Origin: a virus
Virus record (IMG/VR): IMGVR_UViG_3300019487_000024
Location: 1 to 64,000 of that record
Length of the DNA: 64,000 nt
Strand: one strand, 5' to 3'
The position numbers were made by a program, and so were the translations under genes. Below, piece by piece: positions 33,842 through 42,519 of the stretch. The notes below the pieces were generated by a model. That model had not been told where the DNA came from. It saw only the letters and a list, made by a program, of their open reading frames with translations, and did not search any database. Within the stretch, counting starts at the first letter, position 1. Each line of letters opens with the position of its first letter.

Positions 33842-34905
33842 ATAATACCGAGAAGACAAATTTGTATTCCATTTTCAAAAAAATGGGAACAAAAACTATG
33901 GATGACCATCGTCGGAATACGAATAGTAACATCTTGATAGTGGACGGAACCAATACATTTTTAAGATGTTTTATGGCAAATCCGGCAATGGATGAAAATG
34001 GAAATCACACTGGTGGCGTAGTCGGCTTTCTCAAATCAGTCGGCTACGCCATCAAACTTTTGGCTCCCACTCGCTGCGTTATCATTTTTGATGGTGTCGG
34101 CGGCTCTTTCAAACGTCGCCAAATTTATCCCAATTACAAAGAGAAGCGTAAGGGTCGTATTCGTCTCAATCGTGCATACGAAGACATGTCCGACATGACG
34201 ACTGAAGAGGAAAGTTGTATCAAGCAATACCTTCGCCTTACGAAATATCTTCAAGTCCTTCCCGTCAACATTCTTTCTATAGACCACGTTGAGGCAGATG
34301 ACGTAATTGCTTATCTTGCAACGGAACACTTCAAAGATTCTCGGAAAGTTTTTATCATGTCGTCGGATAAGGACTTTTTACAGCTATCAACCGAAAAGAT
34401 TTCCGTGTATTCTCCTACGAAGAAGCGTATTTATGGACCGGCAGAAGTCTTGGCAGACTATCAAATTCATCCCAATAACTTTGTGATGTTTCGTGCAATG
34501 GACGGAGACGACTCAGACAACATTGATGGAATTGAAGGAGCAGGACCAAAGACGGTCGTCAAGCACTTCCCGTGGTTGAACGAAGACAAGGTTCATACCA
34601 TTGACGAGATTGTGAATCACGCAACGAATTTGAGAAACAAATACAAAGTGTGTGATCGGATTGCAGAAGGTAAGACTCTTCTTGAGAGAAATTACGCATT
34701 GATGCAATTGAAAGAAACGATGTTGACCACAACGGCTCAACTTCATTGCAACGATTGTTTGGAGACGGCTAAAATTCCACGACTGGATCGTGGAGCATTC
34801 TTCAAGCTCGTCCGAGAAGATTTGATTGATGGAAACTTGCCAAACCATACAAGCTGGATCAACGAAGTGTTCTCTCCACTTGATATGGTAACAAGAACGG
34901 AATGA
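33829..34905 (+). CDS. RNase H / 5'-3' exonuclease (FEN-like)
   Basis: Up to 358 residues. The T4 RNase H-type catalytic Asp clusters are present: ILIVDGTNTFLRCF, VIIFDGVGGSFKRRQIYPNY, IDHVEADDVIAYLA, IMSSDKDFLQLS and MDGDDSDNIDGIEGAGPKT (helix-hairpin-helix). It removes RNA primers and flaps on the lagging strand, acting with SSB. The start is uncertain: ATG 33829 overlaps the endonuclease remnant, while ATG 33883 or 33898 would give a more usual N-terminus. The first 25 residues are not part of the fold. Confidence 0.88.
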   Translation: MQHLNNTEKTNLYSIFKKMGTKTMDDHRRNTNSNILIVDGTNTFLRCFMANPAMDENGNHTGGVVGFLKSVGYAIKLLAPTRCVIIFDGVGGSFKRRQIYPNYKEKRKGRIRLNRAYEDMSDMTTEEESCIKQYLRLTKYLQVLPVNILSIDHVEADDVIAYLATEHFKDSRKVFIMSSDKDFLQLSTEKISVYSPTKKRIYGPAEVLADYQIHPNNFVMFRAMDGDDSDNIDGIEGAGPKTVVKHFPWLNEDKVHTIDEIVNHATNLRNKYKVCDRIAEGKTLLERNYALMQLKETMLTTTAQLHCNDCLETAKIPRLDRGAFFKLVREDLIDGNLPNHTSWINEVFSPLDMVTRTE

Positions 34906-34906
34906 T

Positions 34907-35224
34907 ATGAAAAAGTTCAAGCTATTGCGGATCGGAAAGTGCTACCTTAACCGTGAGGGTGATATGGTCGTTGCACTTGTCAAAGCCCACAAAAATCCCG
35001 GATTCAAAACACAGAGCTATCAGTTCGTGGGCAGTTTTGTCAACAAATTCTTTCCAGTGTTCAAATTCCAACTTTTGTCCCGCATTGTTCCCAACGACGG
35101 AAGCTGGACTGAAGTGGACACCCACATGTTCAAAGTAGTGCAAGCACTTCATAATTCTGGACACGTTGTCAAACTTCCCGACCCAAACTCTCCAAGCGAT
35201 TTGCCTGTGATTGCAAAATACTGA
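34907..35224 (+). CDS. hypothetical protein, 105 aa
   Basis: The ATG lies one base after the RNase H stop. Small basic beta-type protein (LLRIGKCYLNREGDMVVALV; KTQSYQFVGSFVNKFFPVFK). No family recognised. Co-transcribed with its neighbours by spacing. Confidence 0.6.
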   Translation: MKKFKLLRIGKCYLNREGDMVVALVKAHKNPGFKTQSYQFVGSFVNKFFPVFKFQLLSRIVPNDGSWTEVDTHMFKVVQALHNSGHVVKLPDPNSPSDLPVIAKY

Positions 35225-35225
35225 T

Positions 35226-36053
35226 ATGAGATTCATTCGTTATCATAGCTGCAACGAGAACACCTTCAGAGACAAGGTAGTTGGTTCCATTCTATTTGCC
35301 GGAAGAAACTGGCTCCACATTGGAAAGAGGACGATCAATGCCGAATGGTCGTTCTTTCATAAGTGTCGTAGCCATCCTGCCTTGAAAATGGAATTTGGTG
35401 GTGGTGATGGAGACGATGGATTGATGTTCCATGTTGCCATTCCATATCTTTTTTCCATTTTCCTCTCTGTGGATTGTGTATTTGGAAAACTTTTTTGGGG
35501 AGATGTTGAAACCCGTGAGACAGGAATTGCCTTCCACAACGGAAGTTTCTGGTTTTACCCGTTTTCAAAAACAATGTCATGGTCAAGCCGTGACCCGTGG
35601 TGGAGAAAGTCTCATTCATTCTCCCCCGCAGAATTTATCTGTGGACGCAACAAGTACTCGGAAGAGAACGACCAAGGATGGCAACCTATTGAAATAACTA
35701 TGCCCGAAGGAAAATACAAGGGCAAGTTGCGTCTCTACACAGGTGCGTGGAAGAATCGCTTCCGCACAATGAGAATTTCACGAGCAGAAATTGACATGGA
35801 AGAAGGAATCCCCTTTCCCGGAAAGGGCGAGAGTTCTTGGGATTGTGGCGAAGACGCTACGTATGGAATGACATGTCCTGCCCGTGATGAAGCGGAGGCA
35901 ATTGCAGCAATGATTGAATCTGTGCTGTCTCGTCGCCGCAAATATGGTTCCCGCAATTGCTTGTTCAATTACAAGCCCGTGGAACGTCATGTCCGAAGTG
36001 CTGTACATGAAAAAGCCTCAGAAGCATGTTGTGCTTCCGAGGCTTCTTCGTGA
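35226..36053 (+). CDS. hypothetical protein, 275 aa
   Basis: ATG at 35226, one base after the previous stop. Trp- and Phe-rich (for instance GIAFHNGSFWFYPFSKTMSW, then SSRDPWWRKSHSF), suggesting a compact beta-rich domain, and a C-terminal helix of Arg and Ala residues. The last codons (KASEACCASEASS) encode the arms of a hairpin that acts as a terminator for the convergent gene. Function unknown. Confidence 0.65.
   Translation: MRFIRYHSCNENTFRDKVVGSILFAGRNWLHIGKRTINAEWSFFHKCRSHPALKMEFGGGDGDDGLMFHVAIPYLFSIFLSVDCVFGKLFWGDVETRETGIAFHNGSFWFYPFSKTMSWSSRDPWWRKSHSFSPAEFICGRNKYSEENDQGWQPIEITMPEGKYKGKLRLYTGAWKNRFRTMRISRAEIDMEEGIPFPGKGESSWDCGEDATYGMTCPARDEAEAIAAMIESVLSRRRKYGSRNCLFNYKPVERHVRSAVHEKASEACCASEASS
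36005..36045 (-). terminator. terminator of the minus-strand gene, inside a plus-strand coding end
   Basis: AAGCCTCAGAAGCA (36013-36026) pairs with TGCTTCCGAGGCTT (36032-36045), one mismatch, loop TGTTG. Read on the minus strand it is followed by TTTTTCATG, 19 bases beyond the stop at 36064. Confidence 0.75.
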
Positions 36054-36063
36054 GTCCTACTGC

Positions 36064-37008
36064 TTATTGTTTCCAACCCTTCGGTGGTTTCGCATACTTA
36101 GAGTCTGCAAATGGCTCTGGAAAGCTCACTTGCTTTTCATTGCCGAGAGGGACTCCCATCTCTAACAACGATTGACGACTAGCGTAATAGATGTTCGTGG
36201 TCAGAACGACAACTCCTCGTTCAAACTCGACCTCGACTACCCGACTTTCCTTTGCTTCACCCCATTTGGTTCCCATATCAAAGCCACGAGGCTTTTCATC
36301 GACCTTGGTGCTGCAATTCATGGCTCTCAAGACATTGGAGGTTGCAGACTTGGTAATTCCCTTGGTAGGAATTTTGTCGCAACTGTATTGAGCACTTCCG
36401 GCACCCAAGGCTTCCCCACCCGAATTGGACAGAGTTTGTCCGCTCAAGGAAGAGCCAATGGGGTCTCCAAGGGAGTCGCAGCTTGTGCTGTAAGTGGTGT
36501 CGCACCAGATGGTTGGTTGGTGTGGCCATACCCAAGGTGGATTACCCGTATCCCACGGATCGTAGGGTGGATACGTCGGGCGTCATTTTGGATAGTGATG
36601 GTGATGAATTTCAACCGGGGGTGGAGGAAGGACGATCTTCTCATCAAAGAGACGAACGCCAATTACACCAACATTTTTCTCGGAGCCATCGCTCTTGGAA
36701 GCGGCGTAGGATTGGTTCTTGTAGTCAAAAACGAACTTGGCAACTTTGTCATCAGAAACACGGAAGCCATCAAAGCGAGCCGAGTTGTTTCCACTGACAA
36801 CATAACCGGGACCGTCTTGTTTGGCGAGCTTTCCATTCAGAATGTCAAGCCCGTCAACAGAGCAGACTGCGAGAATGCGGCTCCAATTGTTGTTTTTGAT
36901 TTCAATGGCATACTCAGAGCCTTCTTTGGCTTCGATGAAAGTTTTACCTTCAAAGAAGTATTTTTTGCAGGGATTTCCATTAACCAGTATATTTATTTTG
37001 TAGGACAT
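36064..37008 (-). CDS. conserved two-domain protein interrupted by in-frame UGA
   Basis: ATG at 37008 with ribosome site AAAGG. The first 141 residues (to the TGA at 36583-36585) hold a domain I recognise from unannotated bacterial proteins: NNWSRILAVCSVDGLDILNG, then GYVVSGNNSARFDGFRVSDD and NVGVIGVRLF. The same frame continues open for 172 codons after the TGA: a Pro/Tyr/Trp linker, then RGFDMGTKWGEAKESRVVEV, EFERGVVVLTTNIYYASRQS and LLEMGVP, the C-terminal domain that follows the first one in those bacterial proteins. So one gene of 314 codons is expected. UGA is followed by C, a leaky context. Readthrough, suppression or a nonsense mutation are all possible. Confidence 0.7.
36583..36585 (-). 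other. in-frame UGA (UGA-C), candidate readthrough site
   Basis: Minus-strand context AAA TGA CGC. The codons on both sides encode the two halves of a known domain pair. Other genes in the window end normally at TGA, so a genome-wide recoding of UGA is unlikely. Confidence 0.6.
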
Positions 37009-37097
37009 AGTATTTACCTTTCTTTAGTTAGAGTTAAAGATTTAGCCGCTCATACTGCGGATTTCATCTTGTTAACAATAAATACTATGTTACATTG

Positions 37098-37115
37098 AAA
37101 GTCAACTTTTTATAT
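37098..37115 (+). repeat. 18-bp direct repeat, left copy
   Basis: AAAGTCAACTTTTTATAT, running into the ATG of the endonuclease at 37114. An identical copy lies 689 bp downstream just after its stop. On the minus strand it contains TTGACT, a possible -35 for the gene at 37008. Confidence 0.75.
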
Positions 37116-37788
37116 GAAACTTGAAAAATCAAAAATCAAAAAATTGTATCAGGAAGAAAAAATGGATACGGCTGAGATTGCTAATTTACTAAACGTGAGT
37201 CAAAAAACGGTATGGTATTTCATGGTTAAAAATGGAATACCCAGAAGAAACAAAAAACAAACGGGAGCAAGCGATCTTATTGGTAAACAAATCGGAGAGT
37301 TATTTGTTATTCGTCGAGCCGAAGAAGTAGAAACAAACCAAGGAACAATGTGGGAATGCAAATGTTCGTGTGGAAATACAAAGATAATTCGAGGAAGTAG
37401 TTTGACAACGAAAAACGCAACCTCATGTGGATGTAAATGGAGGCGAGCGTCCTATGAAGAAATATCGGGGAGTTACTGGTGGGGGTTAAAGCGAAATGCC
37501 CAAAAGCGAAAGTTTGCGTTTGAAGTGACGCAACAAGAAATGTGGGAGTTGTTCTTAAAACAAAACAGACAATGTGCGTTGAGTGATGCTGAAATAGGGT
37601 TTGGAAAAGGGTTGAATAGAAATGGGCAAACGGCATCATTAGACAGGATCGATTCTTCTAAAGGTTATGTCATTGGAAATGTAAGATGGGTTCATAAAAC
37701 GGTCAATCAAATGAAGTGGGATTTGTCTGACGAATCCTTTTTTCAATGGGTTCATAGAGTTGCTATGAAGTATGATATTGGAAGATAA
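37114..37788 (+). CDS. HNH homing endonuclease with N-terminal HTH
   Basis: 224 residues. Residues about 1-50 form a helix-turn-helix (TAEIANLLNVSQKTVWYFMV). A zinc module of the D-L-I-G-K-x-I-G type with CKCSCG and SCGC follows at about 55-110. The HNH-like core (CALSDAEIGFG; QTASLDRIDSSKGYVIGNVR; WVHKTVNQMK) is at about 150-205. It shares module and nuclease with 31980-32912 but has one module instead of two and an added HTH, a case of modular shuffling. The gene is bracketed by an 18-bp direct repeat and is AT-rich, both marks of mobility. Confidence 0.85.
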   Translation: MKLEKSKIKKLYQEEKMDTAEIANLLNVSQKTVWYFMVKNGIPRRNKKQTGASDLIGKQIGELFVIRRAEEVETNQGTMWECKCSCGNTKIIRGSSLTTKNATSCGCKWRRASYEEISGSYWWGLKRNAQKRKFAFEVTQQEMWELFLKQNRQCALSDAEIGFGKGLNRNGQTASLDRIDSSKGYVIGNVRWVHKTVNQMKWDLSDESFFQWVHRVAMKYDIGR

Positions 37789-37804
37789 AGTCAACTTTTT
37801 ATAT
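37787..37804 (+). repeat. 18-bp direct repeat, right copy
   Basis: Identical to 37098-37115; its first two bases are the last two of the endonuclease stop codon. The gene therefore lies within one repeat period. Confidence 0.75.
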
Positions 37805-37820
37805 CGAAAAACTTAAACCC

Positions 37821-37881
37821 GCAGTATCCCGTTTTCGATATTATAAGTTTACACTCGGAACAAAATGAAGTAGGATACTGC
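37821..37881 (+). promoter_or_regulatory. wide inverted repeat upstream of helicase gene
   Basis: GCAGTATCC (37821-37829) pairs with GGATACTGC (37873-37881) around 43 bases, 23 bases before the helicase ATG. Between them lies TATTATAAGTTTACA. Could be a two-site operator or the closing stem of a structured leader. Confidence 0.55.
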
Positions 37882-37903
37882 ACAACAAAACGAAGAAAAG
37901 AAT

Positions 37904-39310
37904 ATGGAAAATGGTCAAAACGAAGTGAACACACTAAAGAAGTTTGGAAACGTGTTCCAAGCCAAATGCATCGCAATCCTCATATCAGACAGAGCTTTCC
38001 TTGAACGAATTTCGGACATTATCTCACCTGAATACTTTGAAACTGATGCCCACAAGTGGATCATCAAATTGATTGCTGAATACTTTCCTCAGTATCGTGA
38101 AATTCCTACGATGGAAGTGTTCAAGGTTGAGATTCAAGGAATTCCCGACGAGGTTTTGAAGGCGGCAGTCTTTGAGCAAGTCAAGTCTGCTTACAAACAT
38201 GTTTCCTCTACCGACACTGAATACGTTAAGGAAACTTTCTTGGAATTCTGCCGTAACCAAAAATTGAAGAACGCAATTTGGGACGCACATGAATACTTGA
38301 AGCAAGGTGATTACGACAACATTTGGAACGTAATCAATGAAGCATCCCGTGCCGGTATTGAGAGAAATCTCGGTCACAATTACTTTGATGACATTGAATC
38401 CCGTCACACGGCTGCGGCTCGTGACACCATCAAGACGAATTGGACAATCATTGACACACACTTGGATGGTGGTCTTGGAAAGGGTGAACTTGGATTTATC
38501 GTTGCCCCCGCAGGTAGCGGAAAGTCTTGGTTGCTTGCTCGTCTCGGTGCCGAGGCGATGAAGCAGGGCAAAAACGTGATGCATATCACTTTGGAGTTGA
38601 ACGAAAAGTATGTCGGTCTTCGTTATGACGCCATTTTCTCTGGCATTGCATTCCAAGAAGTCCGAAAGAACGCTGATGTTGTCAAGAAACACATTGATGA
38701 CATGAAGGCTCAGGGTGGTGGAAAGCTCTTCATTAAGTATTTCCCGATCAAGACCGCTTCTTCGGCAACAATCAAGATGCACATTGATCGTCTCCAATTG
38801 ATTACGGGGACAAAAATTGATTTGTTGGTCGTTGACTATGCCGATTTGCTACGTCCATTTGCCGCAGACAAAAACAGCAATTCTTACACTGAAGCAGGCG
38901 GCGTTTACGAAGAACTCCGTGGTGTATTGGGCGAACTTCAAATCCCCGGATGGACTGCTTCTCAATCAAATCGTGGTGCCCACGAAGAGGAAATCATTGA
39001 GGCACATAACGTCGCCGACAGTTATCGCAAGATCATGACAGGTGATTTCATCATGTCGTTGTCCCGAAAGATGGAGGACAAGCTTGCGGGGACTGGACGC
39101 ATCCACGTTATGAAGAACCGCTTCGGTGCTGATGGTATTACTTACGTCTGTGAGTTTGATACGTCTTGTGGAAAGATCAACATCTTTGATTCAAAGTCCG
39201 TTGAAGGAATGGAGATTTTGAGCAAAGCGAAATCCGAACAAGAAAACATCAAAGACATTCTCAAGAAGCGTTGGAAAGAAACGCATGGGAATGAAGATTC
39301 GTCAGAGTAA
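37904..39310 (+). CDS. gp41: replicative DNA helicase (gp41/DnaB-like)
   Basis: 468 residues (T4 gp41 475). N-terminal helical domain to about 150, then RecA-like ATPase: Walker A APAGSGKS (201-208), MHITLELNEKYVGLRYDAIF, Walker B KIDLLVVDYADLLRP, Gln sensor PGWTASQSNRGA, and the arginine-finger region IHVMKNRFGADG. It forms the hexamer that unwinds the fork 5'-3' and recruits primase. The C-terminal 40 residues are charged and disordered. It follows a mobile endonuclease insertion and has a long structured leader. Confidence 0.92.
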   Translation: MENGQNEVNTLKKFGNVFQAKCIAILISDRAFLERISDIISPEYFETDAHKWIIKLIAEYFPQYREIPTMEVFKVEIQGIPDEVLKAAVFEQVKSAYKHVSSTDTEYVKETFLEFCRNQKLKNAIWDAHEYLKQGDYDNIWNVINEASRAGIERNLGHNYFDDIESRHTAAARDTIKTNWTIIDTHLDGGLGKGELGFIVAPAGSGKSWLLARLGAEAMKQGKNVMHITLELNEKYVGLRYDAIFSGIAFQEVRKNADVVKKHIDDMKAQGGGKLFIKYFPIKTASSATIKMHIDRLQLITGTKIDLLVVDYADLLRPFAADKNSNSYTEAGGVYEELRGVLGELQIPGWTASQSNRGAHEEEIIEAHNVADSYRKIMTGDFIMSLSRKMEDKLAGTGRIHVMKNRFGADGITYVCEFDTSCGKINIFDSKSVEGMEILSKAKSEQENIKDILKKRWKETHGNEDSSE

Positions 39311-39341
39311 GTACAAACTTCTCAATTCATAAATCTGTCGG

Positions 39342-39362
39342 ACAGGAAATTTTCATTCCTGT
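39342..39362. repeat. imperfect palindrome, copy 2 of a two-copy element
   Basis: ACAGGAAATTTTCATTCCTGT; its reverse complement equals the 12049-12068 element plus one base. It lies in the gap between the helicase and ribonucleotide reductase genes, 65 bases before the latter. Confidence 0.5.
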
Positions 39363-39426
39363 TCGAGATTAGAAATATCTACTTATACCTACGGCAAAAA
39401 CAGGCAGCGAAAGAATTTTGGTAATT

Positions 39427-42051
39427 ATGGAAACAAACCCGACACGTTTTGAAGATGTCAAAAAATTAACCACTGAAGAATACTTTCAAGGAAACGATTT
39501 CAGTGTTGATGCATTTCACAAGAAGTACTCACTTACTCCAACTGAAACTTACGTACATGCGGTCAAACGTGTGTGTGATTTCATCGCTTCGGTAGAAAAG
39601 ACAGAAGAGCTTCGTCAGTATTGGAGTGCAAGGTGGTTTGACGAAATCTTCAATGATTGGTGGCATCCCGCTGGCTCAATCATGCAAGGAGCGGGTTCTG
39701 GACGAAAAATTTCTCTCGCAAATTGCACTACGATTTCTCTTGGTGCTCGTCGTGAAGACGAAGAGTGGGACAGTCTTGAGTCCATTATCAAAAACGCCTC
39801 ATATACGATTGCAAAGTGTGCCGCCTATCGTCAAGGGTTGGGGGTTGACTTCTCACGATTACGACCCAACGGAACTCAAGTATTGAACAGTGCCAATCAG
39901 AGTACCGGAGCGGTTCATTGGATGCAATTCCAAGACAAGATTGGATACTTCGTGGGACAAAAGGGACGTATTCCTGCCATGTTATTTAGTATCTCATGCG
40001 ATCACCCTGACGTTGAGGAGTTTATCCAAGTCAAGGGTGATTACACCAAGATTCAAAACGCCAACATCAGCGTGCAATGTTCGGAAAAGTTCTACAAGGC
40101 GGTGGAAAATGATGCTGATTGGGAATTGTATTTTGAAATCCCTGCCATCAAACAAGGCGACAAAATCTACGTTGACGTTCACAGCGTTGACATGAATTGC
40201 ACCAAGGAGAAAGAGACTGGTCGTTATTATAAGGTAGCCACACATGATCGCAAGAAAGAGGCATTTACGAAGACCGTGAAGGCTCGTAAGCTCATGGAAT
40301 TGATTGCGAAGAACATGCATACCAACGCCGAGCCGGGAATTCAGAACATTGACATTGCTCGTAAGTACAGCAATAGTGATGCTTTGTACGACCCGAATGA
40401 CGAATACGATTCTCGCATTCTTTCTACCAATGCTTGCTCCGAGCAATATCTTTCTCGTGAATCTCTTTGCGTTCTAGCCTCCATCAACTGTGGCAAGTTT
40501 TCCCCAAATGTTGAGACTTACATTCATCAACTTGAAAAGATTTCCAAGTCGGTTAACCGATTCTTGGACAACGTTAACGAATGTGAATTGGCATATCAAA
40601 CTTTCGCCACACCCCATCAAGAGTTGGCAATTCGTAAACTCCGTCGCACTGGAGCAGGTTTAACTAATATAGCTGCATGGTTGTTTCGTCAGAAGCTTTC
40701 GTATGGAAGCAAAGATGCCAACGATGCGACTGAAGAGTTCACCAAATGGTATAACTACTGGCTCTATGTTTCTACAGAAGAGCTTGGTAAAGAAAAGGGA
40801 GACTTCGGTCTATTCAACAAAGAGAAGTGGCAGAATGCTCCGTTTGTTTCTCGTATCATGAAGGAGTCTGAGAAGCTTCACGCCGCTCATGGTGTTCCCG
40901 TCCTGAAAGGAACCCATGCTCGAAATGTGACCGTCAGTTCTATTGCTCCAACCGGCACCTTGTCGTTGATGTTCAGGGACTTTGTGTTTAGCTATGGAAT
41001 TGAACCTGCGTTCTTTCTCTATTACTGGAAACGCACTCGTATGGCAGGAAAGTATGAGTATTACTTCTGTGTCCCACGAGTTGTCCGTGAAATGTTTGAA
41101 GAAGCGGGACACCCGATTCCAATCGCATCAGATACCATGCGTGATGATTGGGATGGAAGGAATGGCAGACCAATTGCTGCGTTCATCGATCAACACAAGG
41201 CAAAGTTCAATTTCAAAGACTCAACCGAAATTGATCCGCTCCGCAAGCTTGAGCTTATGTCTCAGGTCATGAAGTGGGTGGACAGTTCCATTTCAGTCAC
41301 TTACATGTTGCCAATTGGCTCTTCGTGGAAGGACGTTTACAACTTCATCATGGAAGCACATCGCAAGGAAGTGAAGAGCATCGCCGCATTCCCCGACAAG
41401 AAAATGTATGGAATTGTCTCCAGCCTGTCTTTCAAAGACTTGGCATTCAAGTTGAAGGATGAAGGCGTCTCCATTCATCATCAAAATTTCTCGGACGATG
41501 AATTGAAGGTGTTGAACCTTTCTCGTGAAAGCATTGAGCCGCACTCACATTCTATTCCAAAGCGTCTTACCACGTTGGACGCAGACATTTACGTTGTGTC
41601 CGTCAAGGGAGAAAAGTATTGCGTTGTCGTTGGATTACAAAACGGACAGCCGTACGAAATTTTTGGCGGACATTTGAATGGGTTTGGATTTAAGTTCACT
41701 CATAAGAAAGGCAAAATCATCAAGATCAAGCAAGGACAGTATTCCTTGGAGTTTGATGATATTGCTATTGAAGACTTCTCCAAGCAATTCACTCCGACCG
41801 AACAAATTCTATTCCGAATGGCATCAATGTCATTGCGGCATGGTGTTCCAATTCAATTCGTTGTGGAACAACTTCAAAAAGCAACCAACGACATTACAAG
41901 CATGGCATCCGCTGCGTCACGCTGTCTGAAAAAGTATATTCAAGACGGCACTAAGATTACAAGTCAGAAATGCCCAAGTTGCGGAAAAGAGCTTGTTTAC
42001 ATTGAAGGATGCTCTACCTGTACCTCATGCGGACATAGTAAATGTAGTTGA
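39427..42051 (+). CDS. nrdJ: class II (B12-dependent) ribonucleotide reductase
   Basis: 874 residues from the ATG at 39427 (a TTG three codons earlier is also open). Class II features are NCTTISLGARREDEEWDSLE, YRQGLGVDFSRLRPNG, the catalytic N-x-C-x-E as NACSEQ, IAPTGTLSLMF, YGIEPAF, and a C-terminal zinc-like tail CPSCGK...CSTCTSCGHSKC that re-reduces the active site. It makes deoxyribonucleotides using adenosylcobalamin, without oxygen or a second subunit; no NrdB-like gene is in the window. T4 uses a class I enzyme instead. The nearby CobS/CobT-like pair may relate to the cofactor. Confidence 0.9.
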   Translation: METNPTRFEDVKKLTTEEYFQGNDFSVDAFHKKYSLTPTETYVHAVKRVCDFIASVEKTEELRQYWSARWFDEIFNDWWHPAGSIMQGAGSGRKISLANCTTISLGARREDEEWDSLESIIKNASYTIAKCAAYRQGLGVDFSRLRPNGTQVLNSANQSTGAVHWMQFQDKIGYFVGQKGRIPAMLFSISCDHPDVEEFIQVKGDYTKIQNANISVQCSEKFYKAVENDADWELYFEIPAIKQGDKIYVDVHSVDMNCTKEKETGRYYKVATHDRKKEAFTKTVKARKLMELIAKNMHTNAEPGIQNIDIARKYSNSDALYDPNDEYDSRILSTNACSEQYLSRESLCVLASINCGKFSPNVETYIHQLEKISKSVNRFLDNVNECELAYQTFATPHQELAIRKLRRTGAGLTNIAAWLFRQKLSYGSKDANDATEEFTKWYNYWLYVSTEELGKEKGDFGLFNKEKWQNAPFVSRIMKESEKLHAAHGVPVLKGTHARNVTVSSIAPTGTLSLMFRDFVFSYGIEPAFFLYYWKRTRMAGKYEYYFCVPRVVREMFEEAGHPIPIASDTMRDDWDGRNGRPIAAFIDQHKAKFNFKDSTEIDPLRKLELMSQVMKWVDSSISVTYMLPIGSSWKDVYNFIMEAHRKEVKSIAAFPDKKMYGIVSSLSFKDLAFKLKDEGVSIHHQNFSDDELKVLNLSRESIEPHSHSIPKRLTTLDADIYVVSVKGEKYCVVVGLQNGQPYEIFGGHLNGFGFKFTHKKGKIIKIKQGQYSLEFDDIAIEDFSKQFTPTEQILFRMASMSLRHGVPIQFVVEQLQKATNDITSMASAASRCLKKYIQDGTKITSQKCPSCGKELVYIEGCSTCTSCGHSKCS

Positions 42052-42086
42052 GAGTGAACTTTTTTTAAGTTTACTTATCTCATTTT

Positions 42087-42095
42087 ATATTTATT
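42087..42095 (+). promoter_or_regulatory. ATATTTATT element
   Basis: Variant of the recurrent element, 27 bases before the ATG at 42123, in the gap after nrdJ. Confidence 0.4.
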
Positions 42096-42122
42096 GGCAT
42101 AACACTGCGTTCGTGTATTGCT

Positions 42123-42512
42123 ATGTTTGATTTAAGTATAATCATTACGGTCGTCCCACCCATTGTCACGGGCATTTTTGCCTATCTAGTTGCCCGCAAG
42201 AAAAACATTGTGGCTGAACGGATTAGCCGTGCTAAGGTTGATGCCGATGTCCAGACACAAGCCTTGGTTATTGTCCGACAAGTCATGAATGACATGCGGG
42301 ACGATTTCCATCGTGAGATGGCGGTTATGAGAACCGAGAATGAGAAACTCAGATCAGAGATTGAGGAGAACAAGTCCCGTCTTCAATCGCTCCAAGAACA
42401 GTTGTTGGCAAGTGACGAACTCATAGAAACGCTCAAATCCGAATTGTCAACCCTCAAAAAAACCTTGGCTTTGTACGAGGAAGAAATTGAACGGTTGCGA
42501 AAGGGAAGCTGA
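42123..42512 (+). CDS. membrane-anchored coiled-coil protein
   Basis: 129 residues. One N-terminal hydrophobic segment (LSIIITVVPPIVTGIFAYLV, about 4-23) is followed by basic residues (ARKKN) and a coiled coil occupying about 60-127 (ENEKLRSEIEENKSRLQSLQ and so on). N-in anchor with the coil in the cytoplasm is the likely topology by the positive-inside rule. No family; may tether a complex to the inner membrane. Confidence 0.7.
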   Translation: MFDLSIIITVVPPIVTGIFAYLVARKKNIVAERISRAKVDADVQTQALVIVRQVMNDMRDDFHREMAVMRTENEKLRSEIEENKSRLQSLQEQLLASDELIETLKSELSTLKKTLALYEEEIERLRKGS

Positions 42513-42519
42513 AACAACT

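Noticed and set aside
36172-37098. 308-codon plus-strand open frame
   Set aside because: It is antisense to the minus-strand gene whose translation shows two recognisable conserved domains; the plus translation resembles nothing and has no ribosome site.
38024-38797. 257-codon minus-strand open frame
   Set aside because: Antisense to the helicase with its conserved motifs.
42087-42122. Replication origin in the gap after nrdJ
   Set aside because: AT-rich but with no iterons or strand-switch; nothing beyond promoter-like sequence.
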